Assembly (NCBI GenBank): GCA_945910005.1 | Contig: CAMDTW010000642.1 | Coordinates: forward strand, 620,001-684,000 | Direction of reading: 5' to 3' | Source: Isoperla grammatica | Lineage: Eukaryota > Arthropoda > Insecta > Plecoptera > Perlodidae | DNA: 64,000 nucleotides | In this document: positions 15,201-30,000 of the stretch, piece by piece | Position numbering within the stretch: position 1 is the stretch's first letter | Layout of the letters: every line of letters starts with the position of its first letter | Translations under genes and position numbers: made by a program | Notes under the pieces: model-generated | Seen by the model: the letters and a program-made list of their open reading frames with translations, nothing else | Told to the model about the DNA's origin: nothing | Database searches by the model: none

Positions 15201-18200
15201 CAAGGAAACATGCGTTGTCCTCATACGTTGCATGTAGTGGCTTCTATGTCACTGACATAGCGCAGGGTTTACCAAGTACAGTCACCGTCACAAGCAAGGA
15301 AACATGCGTTGTCCTCATATAGTGCATGTAGTGGCTTCTATGTCACTGACTTAGCGCAGGGTTTATCAAGTACCGTCACCGTCACAATAGAGGAAACATG
15401 CGTTGTCCTCATACGTTGCATGTAGTGGCTTCTATGTCACTGACTTAGCGCAAGGTTTATAAAGTACAACCACCGTCACAAGCAAGGAAACATGCGTTGT
15501 CCTGATACGTTGCATGTAGTGGCTTCTATGTCACTGACTTAGCGCAGGGTTTATCAAGTACAGTCACCGTCACAAGCAAGGAAACATGCGTTGTCCTCAT
15601 ACGTTGCATGTAGTGGCTTTCATGTCACTGACTTAGCGCAGGGTTTATCAAGTACAGTCACCGTCACAAGCAAGGAAACATGCGTTGACCTGATATGTTG
15701 CATGAAGTGGCTTCTATGTCACTGACTTAGCGCAGGGTTTATCAAGTACAGTCACCGTCACAAGCGAGGTAACATGCGTTGTCCTGATATGTTGCATGTA
15801 GTGGCTTTCATGTCACTGACATAGCGCAGGGTTTATCAAGTACAGTCACCGTCACAAGCGAGAAAACATGCGTTGTCCTGATATGTTGCATGTAGTGGCT
15901 TTCATGTCACTGACATAGCGCAGGGTTTATCAAGTAAAGTCACCGTCACAATAGAGGAAACATGCGTTGTCCTCATATGTTGCATGAAGTGGCTTCTATG
16001 TCACTGACTTAGCGCAGGGTTTATCAAGTACAGTCACCGTCACAAGCGAGGAAACATGCGTTATCCTCATACGTTTCATGTAGTGGCTTCTATGTCACTG
16101 ACTTAGCGCAGGGTTTATCAAGTACAGTCACCTTCACAAGTGAGGAAACATGAGTTGTCCTCATATTTTGCATGAAGTGGCTTTCATGTCACTGACTTAG
16201 CGCAGGGTTTATCAAGTACAGTCACCTTCACAAGCGAGGAAACATGCGTTGTTCTCATATGTTGCATGAAGTGGCTTTCATGTCACTGACTTAGCGCAGG
16301 GTTTATCAAGTACAGTCACCGTCGTAAGCGAGGAAACATGCGTTGTACTCATACGTTGCATGTAGTGGCTTCTATGTCACTGACTTAGCGCAGGGTTTAT
16401 CAAGTACAGTCACCTTCACAAGCGAGGAAACATGCGTTGTTCTCATATTTTGCATGAAGTGGCTTTCTTGTCACTGACTTAGCGCAGGGTTTATCGAGTA
16501 CAGTCACCGTCACAAGCGAGGAAACATGCGTTGTTCTCATATGTTGCATAAAGTGGCTTTCATGTCACTGACATAGCGCAAGGTTTATCAAGTACAGTCA
16601 CCGTCACAAGCAAGGAAACATGCGTTGTCCTGATATGTTGCATGTAGTGGCTTCTATGTCACTGACTTAGCGCAGGGTTAATCAAGTACAGTCACCGTCA
16701 CAAGCGAGGAAACATGCGTTGTCCCTTATATGTTGCATGTAGTGGCTTCTATGTCACTGACTTAGCGCAGGGTTTATCAAGTACAGTCACCTTCACAAGC
16801 GAGGAAACATGCGTTGTTCTCAAATGTTGCATGAAGTGGCTTTCATGTCACTGACTTAGCGCAGGGTTTATCAAGTACAGTCACCGTCACAAGCGAGAAA
16901 CATGCGTTGTTCTCATATGTTGCATGAAGTGGCTTTCATGTCACTGACTTAGCGCAGGGTTTTTAAGTACGGTCACCGTCACAAGCAAGGAAACATGCGT
17001 TGTCCTGATATGTTGCATGTAGTAGCTTCTATGTCACTGACTAAGCCCAGGGTTTATCAAGTACAGTCACTGTCACAAGCAAGGAAACATGCGTTGTCCT
17101 GATATGTTGCATGTAGTGGCCTTCATGTCACTGACTTAGCGCAAGGTTTATCAAGTACAGTCACCGTCACAAGCAAGGAAACATGCGTTGTTCTGATATG
17201 TTGCATGTAGTGGCTTCTATGTCACTTACTTAGCGCAGGGTTTATCAAGTACAGTTACCGTCACAAGCAAGGAAACATGCGTTGTCCTCATACGTTGCAT
17301 GTAGTGGCTTCTATGTCACTGACTTAGCGCAGGGTTTATCAAGTACAGTCACCGTCACAAGCAAGGAAACATGCGTTGTCCTCATACGTTGCATGTAGTG
17401 GCTTCTATGTCACTGACATAGCGAGGGTTTATCAAGTACAGTCACTGTCACAAGCAAGGAAACCTGCGTTGTCCTGATAGGTTGCATATAGTGGCTTTCA
17501 TGTCACAGACTAAGCGCAGGGTTTATCAAGTACAGTCACCGTCACAAGCGAGGAAAAATGCGTTGTCCTCATATGTTTCATGTAGTGGCTTCTATGTCAC
17601 TGACTTAGCGCAGGGTTTATCAAGTACAGTCACCTTCACAAGCGACGAAACATGCGTTGTTCTCATATGTTGCATGAAGTGGCTTTAATGTCACTGACTT
17701 AGCGAAGGTTTATCAAGTACAGTCACCGTCACAAGCGAGGAAACATGCGTTGTTCTCATATGTTGCATCAAGTGGCTTTCATGTCACTGACTTAGCGCAA
17801 GGTTTATCAAGTACAGTCACCGTCACAAGCAAGGAAACATGCGTTGTCCTGATATGTTGCATGAAGTGGCTTCTATGTCACTGACTTAGCGCAGGGTTTA
17901 TCAAGTACAGTCACCGTCACAAGCAAGGAAACATGCGTTGTCCTCATACGTTGCATGTAGTGGCTTTCATGTCACTGACTTAGCGCAGGGTTTATCAAGT
18001 ACAGTCACCGTCACAAGCAAGAAAACATGCGTTGTCCTCATACGTTGCATGTAGTGGCTTCTATGTCACTGATTTGGCGCAGGGTTTATCAAGTACAGTC
18101 ACCGTCACAAGCAAGGAAACATGCGTTGTCCTCATACGTTGCATGAAGTGGCTTCTATGTCACTGACTTAGCGCAGGGTTTATCAAGTACAGTCACCGTC

Positions 18201-21024
18201 ACAAGCAAGGAAACATGAGTTGTCCTGATATGTTGCATGTAGTGGCTTCTATGTCACTGACTTAGCGCAGAGTTTATCAAGTACAGTCACCGTCACAAGC
18301 AAGGAAACATGCGTTGTCCTGATATGTTGCATGTTGTGGCTTTCATGTCACTGACTTAGCGCAGGGTTTATCAAGTACAGTCACCGTCACAAGCAAGGAA
18401 ACATGCGTTGTTCTGATACCTTGCATGTAGGGGCTTCTATGTCACTGACTTAGCGCAGGGTTAATCAAGTACAGTCACCGTCACAAGCAAGGAAACATGC
18501 GTTGTCCTCATACGTTGCAAGTAGTGGCTTCTATGTCACTGACTTAGTTATGGGTTTATCAAGTACAGTCACCGTCACAAGCAAGGAAACATGCGTTGTT
18601 CTCATACGTTGCATGTAGTGGCTTCTATGTCACTGACTTAGCGCAGGGTTTATCAAGTACAGTCACCGTCACAAGCGAGGAAACATGCGTTGTCCTGACA
18701 CGTTGCATGTAGTGGCTTCTATAACACTGACTTAGCGCAGGGTTTATCAAGTTCAGTCACCGTCACAAGCGAGGAAACATGCGTTGGCCTCATACGTTGC
18801 ATGTAGTGGCTTTCATGTCACTGACTTAGGGCAGGGTTTATCAAGTACAGTCACCGTCACAAGCAAGGAAACATGCGTTGTCTTCATATGTTGCATGTAG
18901 TTGCTTCTATGTCACTGACTTAGCGCAGGGTTTATCAAGTACAGTCACCGTCACAAGCAAAGAAACATGCGTTGTACTTATATGTTGCATGTAGTGGCTT
19001 CTATGTCACTGACTTAGCGCAAGAATTATCAAGTACAGTCACCGTCACAAGCGAGGAAACCTTCGTTGTCCTGATACGTTGCATATAGTGGCTTTCATGT
19101 CACTGACTTAGCGCAGGGTTTATCAAGTACAGTCACCGTCACAAGCGAGACAACATGCGTTGTTCTCATATGTTGCATCAAGTGGCTTTCATGTCACTGA
19201 CTTAGCGCAGGGTTTATCAAGTACAGTCACCGTCACAAGCAAGGAAACATGCGTTGTCCTGATATGTTGCATGAAGTGGCTTCTATGTCACTGACTTAGC
19301 GCAGGGTTTATCAAGTACAGTCACCGTCACAAGCGAGGAAACATGCGTTGTCCTCATATGTTGCATGTAGTGGCTTCTATGTCCCTGACTTAGCGCAGGG
19401 TTTATCAAGTACAGTCACCGTCACAAGCAAGGAAACATGCGTTGTCCTCATACGTTGCATGTAGTGGCTTCTATGTCACTGACTTAGCGAAAGGTTCATC
19501 AAGTACAGTCACCGTCACAAGCAAGGAAACATGCGTTGTCCTCATACGTTGCATGTAGTGGCTTTCATGTCACTGACTTAGCGCAGGGTTTATCAAGTAC
19601 AGTCACCGTCACAAGCAAGAAAACATGCGTTGTCCTCATACGTTGCATGTAGTGGCTTCTATGTCACTGATTTGGCGCAGGGTTTATCAAGTACAGTCAC
19701 CGTCACAAGCAAGGAAACTTGCGTTGTCCTGATACGTTGCATGTAGTGGCTTCTATGTCACTGACTTAGCGCAGGGTTTATCAAGTACAGTCACCGTCAC
19801 AAGCAAGGAAACAGCATTGTCCTCATACGTTGCATGTAGTTGCCTTCATGTCACTGACTTAGCGCAGGGTTTATCAAGTACAGTCACCGTCACAATAGAG
19901 AAAACATGCGTTGTCCTAATACGTTGCATGTAGTGGCTTTCATGTCACTGACTTAGCGCAAGGTTTATCAAGTACAGTCACCGTCACAAGCAAGGAAACA
20001 TGCGTTGTCCTGATATGTTGCATGTAGTGGCTTCTATGTCACTTACTTAGCGCAGGGTTTATCAAGTACAGTCACCGTCACAAGCAAGGAAACATGCGTT
20101 GTCCTCATACGTTGCATGTAGTGGCTTCTATGTCACTGACTTAGCGCAGGGTTTATCAAGTACAGTCACCGTCACAAGCAAGGAAACATGCGTTGTCCTC
20201 ATACGTTGCATGTAGTGGCTTCTATGTCACTGACATAGCGCAGGGTTTATCAAGTACAGTCACTGTCACAAGCAAGGAAACATGCGTTGTCCTGATATGT
20301 TGCATGTAGTGGCTTCTATGTCACAGACTAAGCGCAGGGTTTATCAAGTACAGTCACCGTCACAAGCGAGGAAAAATGCGTTGTCCTCATATGTTTCATG
20401 TAGTGGCTTCTATGTCACTGACTTAGCGCAGGGTTTATCAAGTACAGTCACCTTCACAAGCGAGGAAACATGCGTTGTTCTCATATGTTGCATGAAGTGG
20501 CTTTCATGTCACTGACTTAGCGAAGGTTTATCAAGTACAGTCACCGTCACAAGCGACGAAACATGCGTTGTTCTCATATGTTGCATCAAGTGGCTTTCAT
20601 GTCACTGACTTAGCGCAGGGTTTATCAAGTACAGTCACCGTCACAAGCAAGGAAACATGCGTTGTCCTGATATGTTGCATGAAGTGGCTTCTATGTCACT
20701 GACTTAGCGCAGGGTTTATCAAATACAGTCACCGTCACAAGCAAGGAAACATGCGTTGTCCTCATACGTTGCATGTAGTGGCTTTCATGTCACTGACTTA
20801 GCGCAGGGTTTATCAAGTACAGTCACCGTCACAAGCAAGAAAACATGCGTTGTCCTCATACGTTGCATGTAGTGGCTTCTATGTCACTGATTTGGCGCAG
20901 GGTTTATCAAGTACAGTCACCGTCACAAGCAAGGAAAATTGCGTTGTCCTGATACGTTGCATGTAGTGGCTTCTATGTCACTGACTTAGCGCAGGGTTTA
21001 TCAAGTACAGTCACCGTCACAAGC

Positions 21025-24000
21025 GAGAAAACATGCGTTGTCCTGATATGTTGCATGTAGTGGCTTTCATGTCACTGACATAGCGCAGGGTTTATCAAGT
21101 AAAGTCACCGTCACAATAGAGGAAACATGCGTTGTCCTCATATGTTGCATGAAGTGGCTTCTATGTCACTGACTTAGCGCAGGGTTTATCAAGTACAGTC
21201 ACCGTCACAAGCGAGGAAACATGCGTTATCCTCATACGTTTCATGTAGTGGCTTCTATGTCACTGACTTAGCGCAGGGTTTATCAAGTACAGTCACCTTC
21301 ACAAGTGAGGAAACATGAGTTGTCCTCATATTTTGCATGAAGTGGCTTTCATGTCACTGACTTAGCGCAGGGTTTATCAAGTACAGTCACCCTCACAAGC
21401 GAGGAAACATGCGTTGTTCTCATATGTTGCATGAAGTGGCTTTCATGTCACTGACTTAGCGCAGGGTTTATCAAGTACAGTCACCGTCACAAGCGAGGAA
21501 ACATGCGTTGTCCTCATACGTGTCATGTAGTGGCTTCTTTGTCTTTGACTTAGCGCAGGGTTTATCAAGTACAGTCACCTTCACAAGCGAGGAAACATGC
21601 GTTGTTCTCATATTTTGCATGAAGTGGCTTTCTTTTCACTGACTAAGCGCAGGGTTTATCGAGTACAGTCACCGTCACAAGCGAGGAAACATGCGTTGTT
21701 CTCATATGTTGCATAAAGTGGCTTTCATGTCACTGACTTAGCGCAGGGTTTATCAAGTACAGTCACCGTCACAAGCAAGGAAACATGCGTTGTCCTGATA
21801 TGTTGCATGTAGTGGCTTCTATGTTACTGACTTAGCGCAGGGTTAATCAAGTACAGTCACCGTCACAAGCGAGGAAACATGCGTTGTCCCTTATATGTTG
21901 CATGTAGTGGCTTCTATGTCACTGACTTAGCGCAGGGTTTATCAAAGACAGTCACCTTCACAAGCGAGGAAACATGCGTTGTTCTCAAATGTTGCATGAA
22001 GTGGCTTTCATGTCACTGACTTAGCGCAGGGTTTATCAAGTACAGTCACCGTCACAAGCGAAGAAACATGCGTTGTTCTCATATGTTGCATGAAGTGGCT
22101 TTCATGTCACTGACTTAGCGCAGGGTTTTTAAGTACGGTCACCGTCAAAAGCAAGGAAACATGCGTTGTCCTGATATGTTGCATGTAGTAGCTTCTATGT
22201 CACTGACTAAGCCCAGGGTTTATCAAGTACAGTCACTGTCACAAGCAAGGAAACATGCGTTGTCCTGATATGTTGCATGTAGTGGCCTTCACGTCACTGA
22301 CTTAGCGCAAGGTTTATCAAGTACAGTCACCGTCACAAGCAAGGAAACATGCGTTGTCCTGATATGTTGCATGTAGTGGCTTCTATGTCACTTACTTAGC
22401 GCAGGGTTTATCAAGTACAGTCACCGTCACAAGCAAGGAAACATGCGTTGTCCTCATACGTTGCATGTAGTGGCTTCTATGTCACTGACTTAGCGCAGGG
22501 TTTATCAAGTACAGTCACCGTCACAAGCAAGGAAACATGCGTTGTCCTCATACGTTGCATGTAGTGGCTTCTATGTCACTGACATAGCGCAGGGTTTATC
22601 AAGTACAGTCACTGTCACAAGCAAGGAAACATGCGTTGTCCTGATATGTTGCATGTAGTGGCTTCTATGTCACAGACTAAGCGCAGGGTTTATCAAGTAC
22701 AGTCACCGTCACAAGCGAGGAAAAATGCGTTGTCCTCATATGTTTCATGTAGTGGATCTATGTCACTGACTTAGCGCAGGGTTTATCAAGTACAGTCACC
22801 TTCACAAGCGAGGAAACATGCGTTGTTCTCATATGTTGCATGAAGTGGCTTTCATGTCACTGACTTAGCGAAGGTTTATCAAGTACAGTCACCGTCACAA
22901 GCGAGGAAACATGCGTTGTTCTCATATGTTGCATCAAGTGGCTTTCATGTCACTGACTTAGCGCAGGGTTTATCAAGTACATTCACCGTCACAAGCAAGG
23001 AAACATGCGTTGTCCTGATATGTTGCATGAAGTGGCTTCTATGTCACTGACTTAGCGCAGGGTTTATCAAGTACAGTCACCGTCACAAGCAAGGAAACAT
23101 GCGTTGTCCTCATACGTTGCATGTAGTGGCTTTCATGTCACTGACTTAGCGCAGGGTTTATCAAGTACAGTCACCGTCACAAGCAAGAAAACATGCGTTG
23201 TCCTCATACGTTGCATGTAGTGGCTTCTATGTCACTGATTTGGCGCAGGGTTTATCAAGTACAGTTACCGTCACAAGCAAGGAAACTTGCGTTGTCCTGA
23301 TACGTTGCATGTAGTGGCTTCTATGTCACTGACTTAGCGCAGGGTTTATCAAGTACAGTCACCGTCACAAGCAAGGAAACATGCGTTTTCCTCATACGTT
23401 GCATGTAGTGGCTTTCATGTCACTGACTTAGCGCAGGGTTTATCAAGTGTAGTCACCGTCACAAGCAAGGAAACATGCGTTGTCCTCATACGTTGCATGA
23501 AGTGGCTTCTATGTCACTGACTTAGCGCAGGGTTTATCAAGTACAGTCACCGTCACAAGCGAGGAAACATGCGTTATCCTCATACGTTTTATGTAGTGGC
23601 TTCTATGTCACTGACTTAGCGCAGGGTTTATCAAGTACAGTCACCTTCACAAGTGAGGAAACATGAGTTGTCCTCATATTTTGCATGAAGTGGCTTTCAT
23701 GTCACTGACTTAGCGCAGGGTTTATCAAGTACAGTCACCTTCACAAGCGAGGAAACATGCGTTGTTCTCATATGTTGCATGAAGTGGCTTTCATGTCACT
23801 GACTTAGCGCAGGGTTTATCAAGTACAGTCACCGTCACAAGCGAGGAAACATGCGTTGTCCTCATACGTGTCATGTAGTGGCTTCTATGTCACTGACTTA
23901 GCGCAGGGTTTATCAAGTACAGTCACCTTCACAAGCGAGGAAACATGCGTTGTTCTCATATTTTGCATGAAGTGGCTTTCTTGTCACTGACTAAGCGCAG

Positions 24001-27000
24001 GGTTTATCGAGTACAGTCACCGTCACAAGCGAGGAAACATGCGTTGTTCTCATATGTTGCATAAAGTGGCTTTCATGTCACTGACTTAGCGCAGGGTTTA
24101 TCAAGTACAGTCACCGTCACAAGCAAGGAAACATGCGTTGTCCTGATATGTTGCATGTAGTGGCTTCTATGTTACTGACTTAGCGCAGGGTTAATCAAGT
24201 ACAGTCACCGTCACAAGCGAGGAAACATGCGTTGTCCCTTATATGTTGCATGTAGTGGCTTCTATGTCACTGACTTAGCGCAGGGTTTATCAAGTACAGT
24301 CACCTTCACAAGCGAGGAAACATGCGTTGTTCTCAAATGTTGCATGAAGTGGCTTTCATGTCACTGACTTAGCGCAGGGTTTATCAAGTACAGTTACCGT
24401 CACAAGCGAAGAAACATGCGTTGTTCTCATATGTTGCATGAAGTGGCTTTCATGTCACTGACTTAGCGCAGGGTTTTTAAGTACGGTCACCGTCACAAGC
24501 AAGGAAACATGCGTTGTCCTGATATGATGCATGTAGTAGCTTCTATGTCACTGACTAAGCCCAGGGTTTATCAAGTACAGTCACTGTCACAAGCAAGGAA
24601 ACATGCGTTGTCCTGATATGTTGCATGTAGTGGCCTTCACGTCACTGACTTAGCGCAAGGTTTATCAAGTACAGTCACCGTCACAAGCAAGGAAACATGC
24701 GTTGTCCTGATATGTTGCATGTAGTGGCTTCTATGTCACTTACTTAGCGCAGGGTTTATCAAGTACAGTCACCGTCACAAGCAAGGAAACATGCGTTGTC
24801 CTCATACGTTGCATGTAGTGGCTTCTATGTCACTGACTTAGCGCAGGGTTTATCAAGTACAGTCACCGTCACAAGCAAGGAAACATGCGTTGTCCTCATA
24901 CGTTGCATGTAGTGGCTTCTATGTCACTGACATAGCGCAGGGTTTATCAAGTACAGTCACTGTCACAAGCAAGGAAACATGCGTTGTCCTGATATGTTGC
25001 ATGTAGTGGCTTCTATGTCACAGACTAAGCGCAGGGTTTATCAAGTACAGTCACCGTCACAAGCGAGGAAAAATGCGTTGTCCTCATATGTTTCATGTAG
25101 TGGATCTATGTCACTGACTTAGCGCAGGGTTTATCAAGTACAGTCACCTTCACAAGCGAGGAAACATGCGTTGTTCTCATATGTTGCATGAAGTGGCTTT
25201 CATGTCACTGACTTAGCGAAGGTTTATCAAGTACAGTCACCGTCACAAGCGAGGAACCATGCGTTGTTCTCATATGTTGCATCAAGTGGCTTTCATGTCA
25301 CTGACTTAGCGCAGGGTTTATCAAGTACATTCACCGTCACAAGCAAGGAAACATGCGTTGTCCTGATATGTTGCATGAAGTGGCTTCTATGTCACTGACT
25401 TAGCGCAGGGTTTATCAAGTACAGTCACCGTCACAAGCAAGGAAACATGCGTTGTCCTCATACGTTGCATGTAGTGGCTTTCATGTCACTGACTTAGCGC
25501 AGGGTTTATCAAGTACAGTCACCGTCACAAGCAAGAAAATATGCGTTGTCCTCATACGTTGCATGTAGTGGCTTCTATGTCACTGATTTGGCGCAGGGTT
25601 TATCAAGTACAGTCACCGTCACAAGCAAGGAAACTTGCGTTGTCCTGATACGTTGCATGTAGTGGCTTCTATGTCACTGACTTAGCGCAGGGTTTATCAA
25701 GTACAGTCACCGTCACAAGCAAGGAAACATGCGTTTTCCTCATACGTTGCATGTAGTGGCTTTCATGTCACTGACTTAGCGCAGGGTTTATCAAGTGTAG
25801 TCACCGTCACAAGCAAGGAAACATGCGTTGTCCTCATACGTTGCATGAAGTGGCTTCTATGTCACTGACTTAGCGCAGGGTTTATCAAGTACAGTCACCG
25901 TCACAAGCAAGGAAACATGAGTTGTCCTGATATGTTGCATGTAGTGGCTTCTATGTCACTGACTTAGCGCAGAGTTTATCAAGTACAGTCACCGTCACAA
26001 GCAAGGAAACATGCGTTGTCCTGATATGTTGCATGTTGTGGCTTTCATGTCACTGACTTAGCGCAGGGTTTATCAAGTACAGTCACCGTCACAAGGAAGG
26101 AAACATGCGTTGTCCTGATATGTTGCATGTGGTGGCTTCTATGTCACTGACTTAGCGCAGGGTTTATCAAGTACAGTCACCGTCACAAGCGAGGATTCAT
26201 GCGTTGTCCTCATATGTTGCATGTAGTGGCTTCTATGTCACTGACTTAGCGCAGGGTTTATCAAGAAGAGTCACCTTCACAAGCAAGGAAACATGCGTTG
26301 TTCTCATATGTTGCATGAAGTGGCTTTCATGTCACTGACTTATCGCAGGGTTTATCAAGTACAGTCACCGTCACAAGCAAGGAAACATGCGTTGTCCTGA
26401 TATGTTGCATGTAGTGGCATCTATGTCACTGACTAAGCGCAGGGTTAATCAAGTACAGTCACCGTCACAAGCAAGGAAACATGCGTTGTCCTGATATGTT
26501 GCATGAAGTGGCTTTCATGTCGCTGACTAAGCGCAAGGTTTATCAAGTACAGTCACCGTCACAAGCAAGGAAACATGCGTTGTCCTGATATGTTGCATGT
26601 AGTGGCTTCTATGTCACTGACTTAGCGCAGGGTTTATCAAGTACAGTCACCGTCACAAGCAAGGAAACATGCGTTGTCCTCATACGTTGCATGTAGTGGC
26701 TTCTATGTCACTGACTTAGCGCAGGGTTTATCAAGTACAGTCACCGTCACAAGCAAGGAAACATGCGTTGTCCTCATACGTTGCATGTAGTGGCTTCTAT
26801 GTCACTGACATAGCGCAGGGTTTACCAAGTACAGTCACCGTCACAAGCAAGGAAACATGCGTTGTCCTCATATAGTGCATGTAGTGGCTTCTATGTCACT
26901 GACTTAGCGCAGGGTTTATCAAGTACCGTCACCGTCACAATAGAGGAAACATGCGTTGTCCTCATACGTTGCATGTAGTGGCTTCTATGTCACTGACTTA

Positions 27001-30000
27001 GCGCAAGGTTTATAAAGTACAACCACCGTCACAAGCAAGGAAACATGCGTTGTCCTGATACTTTGCATGTAGTGGCTTCTATGTCACTGACTTAGCGCAG
27101 GGTTTATCAAGTACAGTCACCGTCACAAGCAAGGAAACATGCGTTGTCCTCATACGTTGCATGTAGTGGCTTTCATGTCACTGACTTAGCGCAGGGTTTA
27201 TCAAGTACAGTCACCGTCACAAGCAAGGAAACATGCGTTGACCTGATATGTTGCATGAAGTGGCTTCTATGTCACTGACTTAGCGCAGGGTTTATCAAGT
27301 ACAGTCACCGTCACAAGCGAGGTAACATGCGTTGTCCTGATATGTTGCATGTAGTGGCTTTCATGTCACTGACATAGCGCAGGGTTTATCAAGTACAGTC
27401 ACCGTCACAAGCGAGAAAACATGCGTTGTCCTGATATGTTGCATGTAGTGGCTTTCATGTCACTGACATAGCGCAGGGTTTATCAAGTAAAGTCACCGTC
27501 ACAAAAGAGGAAACATGCGTTGTCCTCATATGTTGCATGAAGTGGCTTCTATGTCACTGACTTAGCGCAGGGTTTATCAAGTACAGTCACCGTCACAAGC
27601 GAGGAAACATGCGTTATCCTCATACGTTTCATGTAGTGGCTTCTATGTCACTGACTTAGCGCAGGGTTTATCAAGTACAGTCACCTTCACAAGTGAGGAA
27701 ACATGCGTTGTTCTCATATGTTGCATGAAGTGGCTTTCATGTCACTGACTTAGCGAAGGTTTATCAAGTACAGTCACCGTCACAAGCGAGGAAACATGCG
27801 TTGTTCTCATATGTTGCATCAAGTGGCTTTCATGTCACTGACTTAGCGCAGGGTTTATCAAGTACATTCACCGTCACAAGCAAGGAAACATGCGTTGTCC
27901 TGATATGTTGCATGAAGTGGCTTCTATGTCACTGACTTAGCGCAGGGTTTATCAAGTACAGTCACCGTCACAAGCAAGGAAACATGCGTTGTCCTCATAC
28001 GTTGCATGTAGTGGCTTTCATGTCACTGACTTAGCGCAGGGTTTATCAAGTACAGTCACCGTCACAAGCAAGAAAACATGCGTTGTCCTCATACGTTGCA
28101 TGTAGTGGCTTCTATGTCACTGATTTGGCGCAGGGTTTATCAAGTACAGTCACCGTCACAAGCAAGGAAACTTGCGTTGTCCTGATACGTTGCATGTAGT
28201 GGCTTCTATGTCACTGACTTAGCGCAGGGTTTATCAAGTACAGTCACCGTCACAAGCAAGGAAACATGCGTTTTCCTCATACGTTGCATGTAGTGGCTTT
28301 CATGTCACTGACTTAGCGCAGGGTTTATCAAGTGTAGTCACCGTCACAAGCAAGGAAACATGCGTTGTCCTCATACGTTGCATGAAGTGGCTTCTATGTC
28401 ACTGACTTAGCGCAGGGTTTATCAAGTACAGTCACCGTCACAAGCGAGGAAACATGCGTTATCCTCATACGTTTTATGTAGTGGCTTCTATGTCACTGAC
28501 TTAGCGCAGGGTTTATCAAGTACAGTCACCTTCACAAGTGAGGAAACATGAATTGTCCTCATATTTTGCATGAAGTGGCTTTCATGTCACTGACTTAGCG
28601 CAAGGTTTATCAAGTACAGTCACCTTCACAAGCGAGGAAACATGCGTTGTTCTCATATGTTGCATGAAGTGGCTTTCATGTCACTGACTTAGCGCAGGGT
28701 TTATCAAGTACAGTCACCGTCACGAGCGAGGAAACATGCGTTGTCCTCATACGTGTCATGTAGTGGCTTCTATGTCACTGACTTAGCGCAGGGTTTATCA
28801 AGTACAGTCACCTTCACAAGCGAGGAAACATGCGTTGTTCTCATATTTTGCATGAAGTGGCTTTCTTGTCACTGACTAAGCGCAGGGTTTATCGAGTACA
28901 GTCACCGTCACAAGCGAGGAAACATGCGTTGTTCTCATATGTTGCATAAAGTGGCTTTCATGTCACTGACTTAGCGCAGGGTTTATCAAGTACAGTCACC
29001 GTCACAAGCAAGGAAACATGCGTTGTTCTGATATGTTGCATGTAGTGGCTTCTATGTTACTGACTTAGCGCAGGGTTAATCAAGTACAGTCACCGTCACA
29101 AGCGAGTTAACATGCGTTGTCCCTTATATGTTGCATGTAGTGGCTTCTATGTCACTGACTTAGCGCAGGGTTTATCAAGTACAGTCACCTTCACAAGCGA
29201 GGAAACATGCGTTGTTCTCAAATGTTGCATGAAGTGGCTTTCATGTCACTGACTTAGCGCAGGGTTTATCAAGTACAGTCACCGTCACAAGCGAAGAAAC
29301 ATGCGTTGTTCTCATATGTTGCATGAAGTGGCTTTCATGTCACTGACTTAGCGCAGGGTTTTTAAGTACAGTCACCGTCACAAGCAAGGAAACATGCGTT
29401 GTCCTGATATGATGCATGTAGTAGCTTCTATGTCACTGACTAAGCCCAGGGTTTATCAAGTACAGTCACTGTCACAAGCAAGGAAACATGCGTTGTCCTG
29501 ATATGTTGCATGTAGTGGCCTTCACGTCACTGACTTAGCGCAAGGTTTATCAAGTACAGTCACCGTCACAAGCAAGGAAACATGCGTTGTCCTGATATGT
29601 TGCATGTAGTGGCTTCTATGTCACTTACTTAGCGCAGGGTTTATCAAGTACAGTCACCGTCACAAGCAAGGAAACATGCGTTGTCCTCATACGTTGCATG
29701 TAGTGGCTTCTATGTCACTGACTTAGCGCAGGGTTTATCAAGTACAGTCACCGTCACAAGCAAGGAAACATGCGTTGTCCTCATACGTTGCATGTAGTGG
29801 CTTCTATGTCACTGACATAGCGCGGGGTTTATCAAGTACAGTCACTGTCACAAGCAGGGAAACATGCGTTGTCCTGATATGTTGCATGTAGTGGCTTCTA
29901 TGTCACAGACTAAGCGCAGGGTTTATCAAGTACAGTCACCGTCACAAGCGAGGAAAAATGCGTTGTCCTCATATGTTTCATGTAGTGGATCTATGTCACT

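Larger units (their letters stand above)
5151..21024 (+). repeat. 15,874-bp segmental tandem duplication, copy 1
   Basis: Every rare variant checked in this block recurs exactly 15,874 bp downstream. Examples: ttctttgtctttgac (near 5661 and 21535), gcgttgtccctt (6007 and 21881), gaggattcat before 10327 and 26201, gtcgtaagcg (near 16321 and 32195). Homology starts between about 5112 and 5151. It ends at 21024, where copy 1 continues gagaaaac while copy 2 continues aaggaaac. Block length is 169 x 94 minus 12. By eye I saw only scattered single-base differences (near 5.76, 7.47, 7.78, 10.25, 10.65, 12.85 and 13.69 kb). Confidence 0.92.
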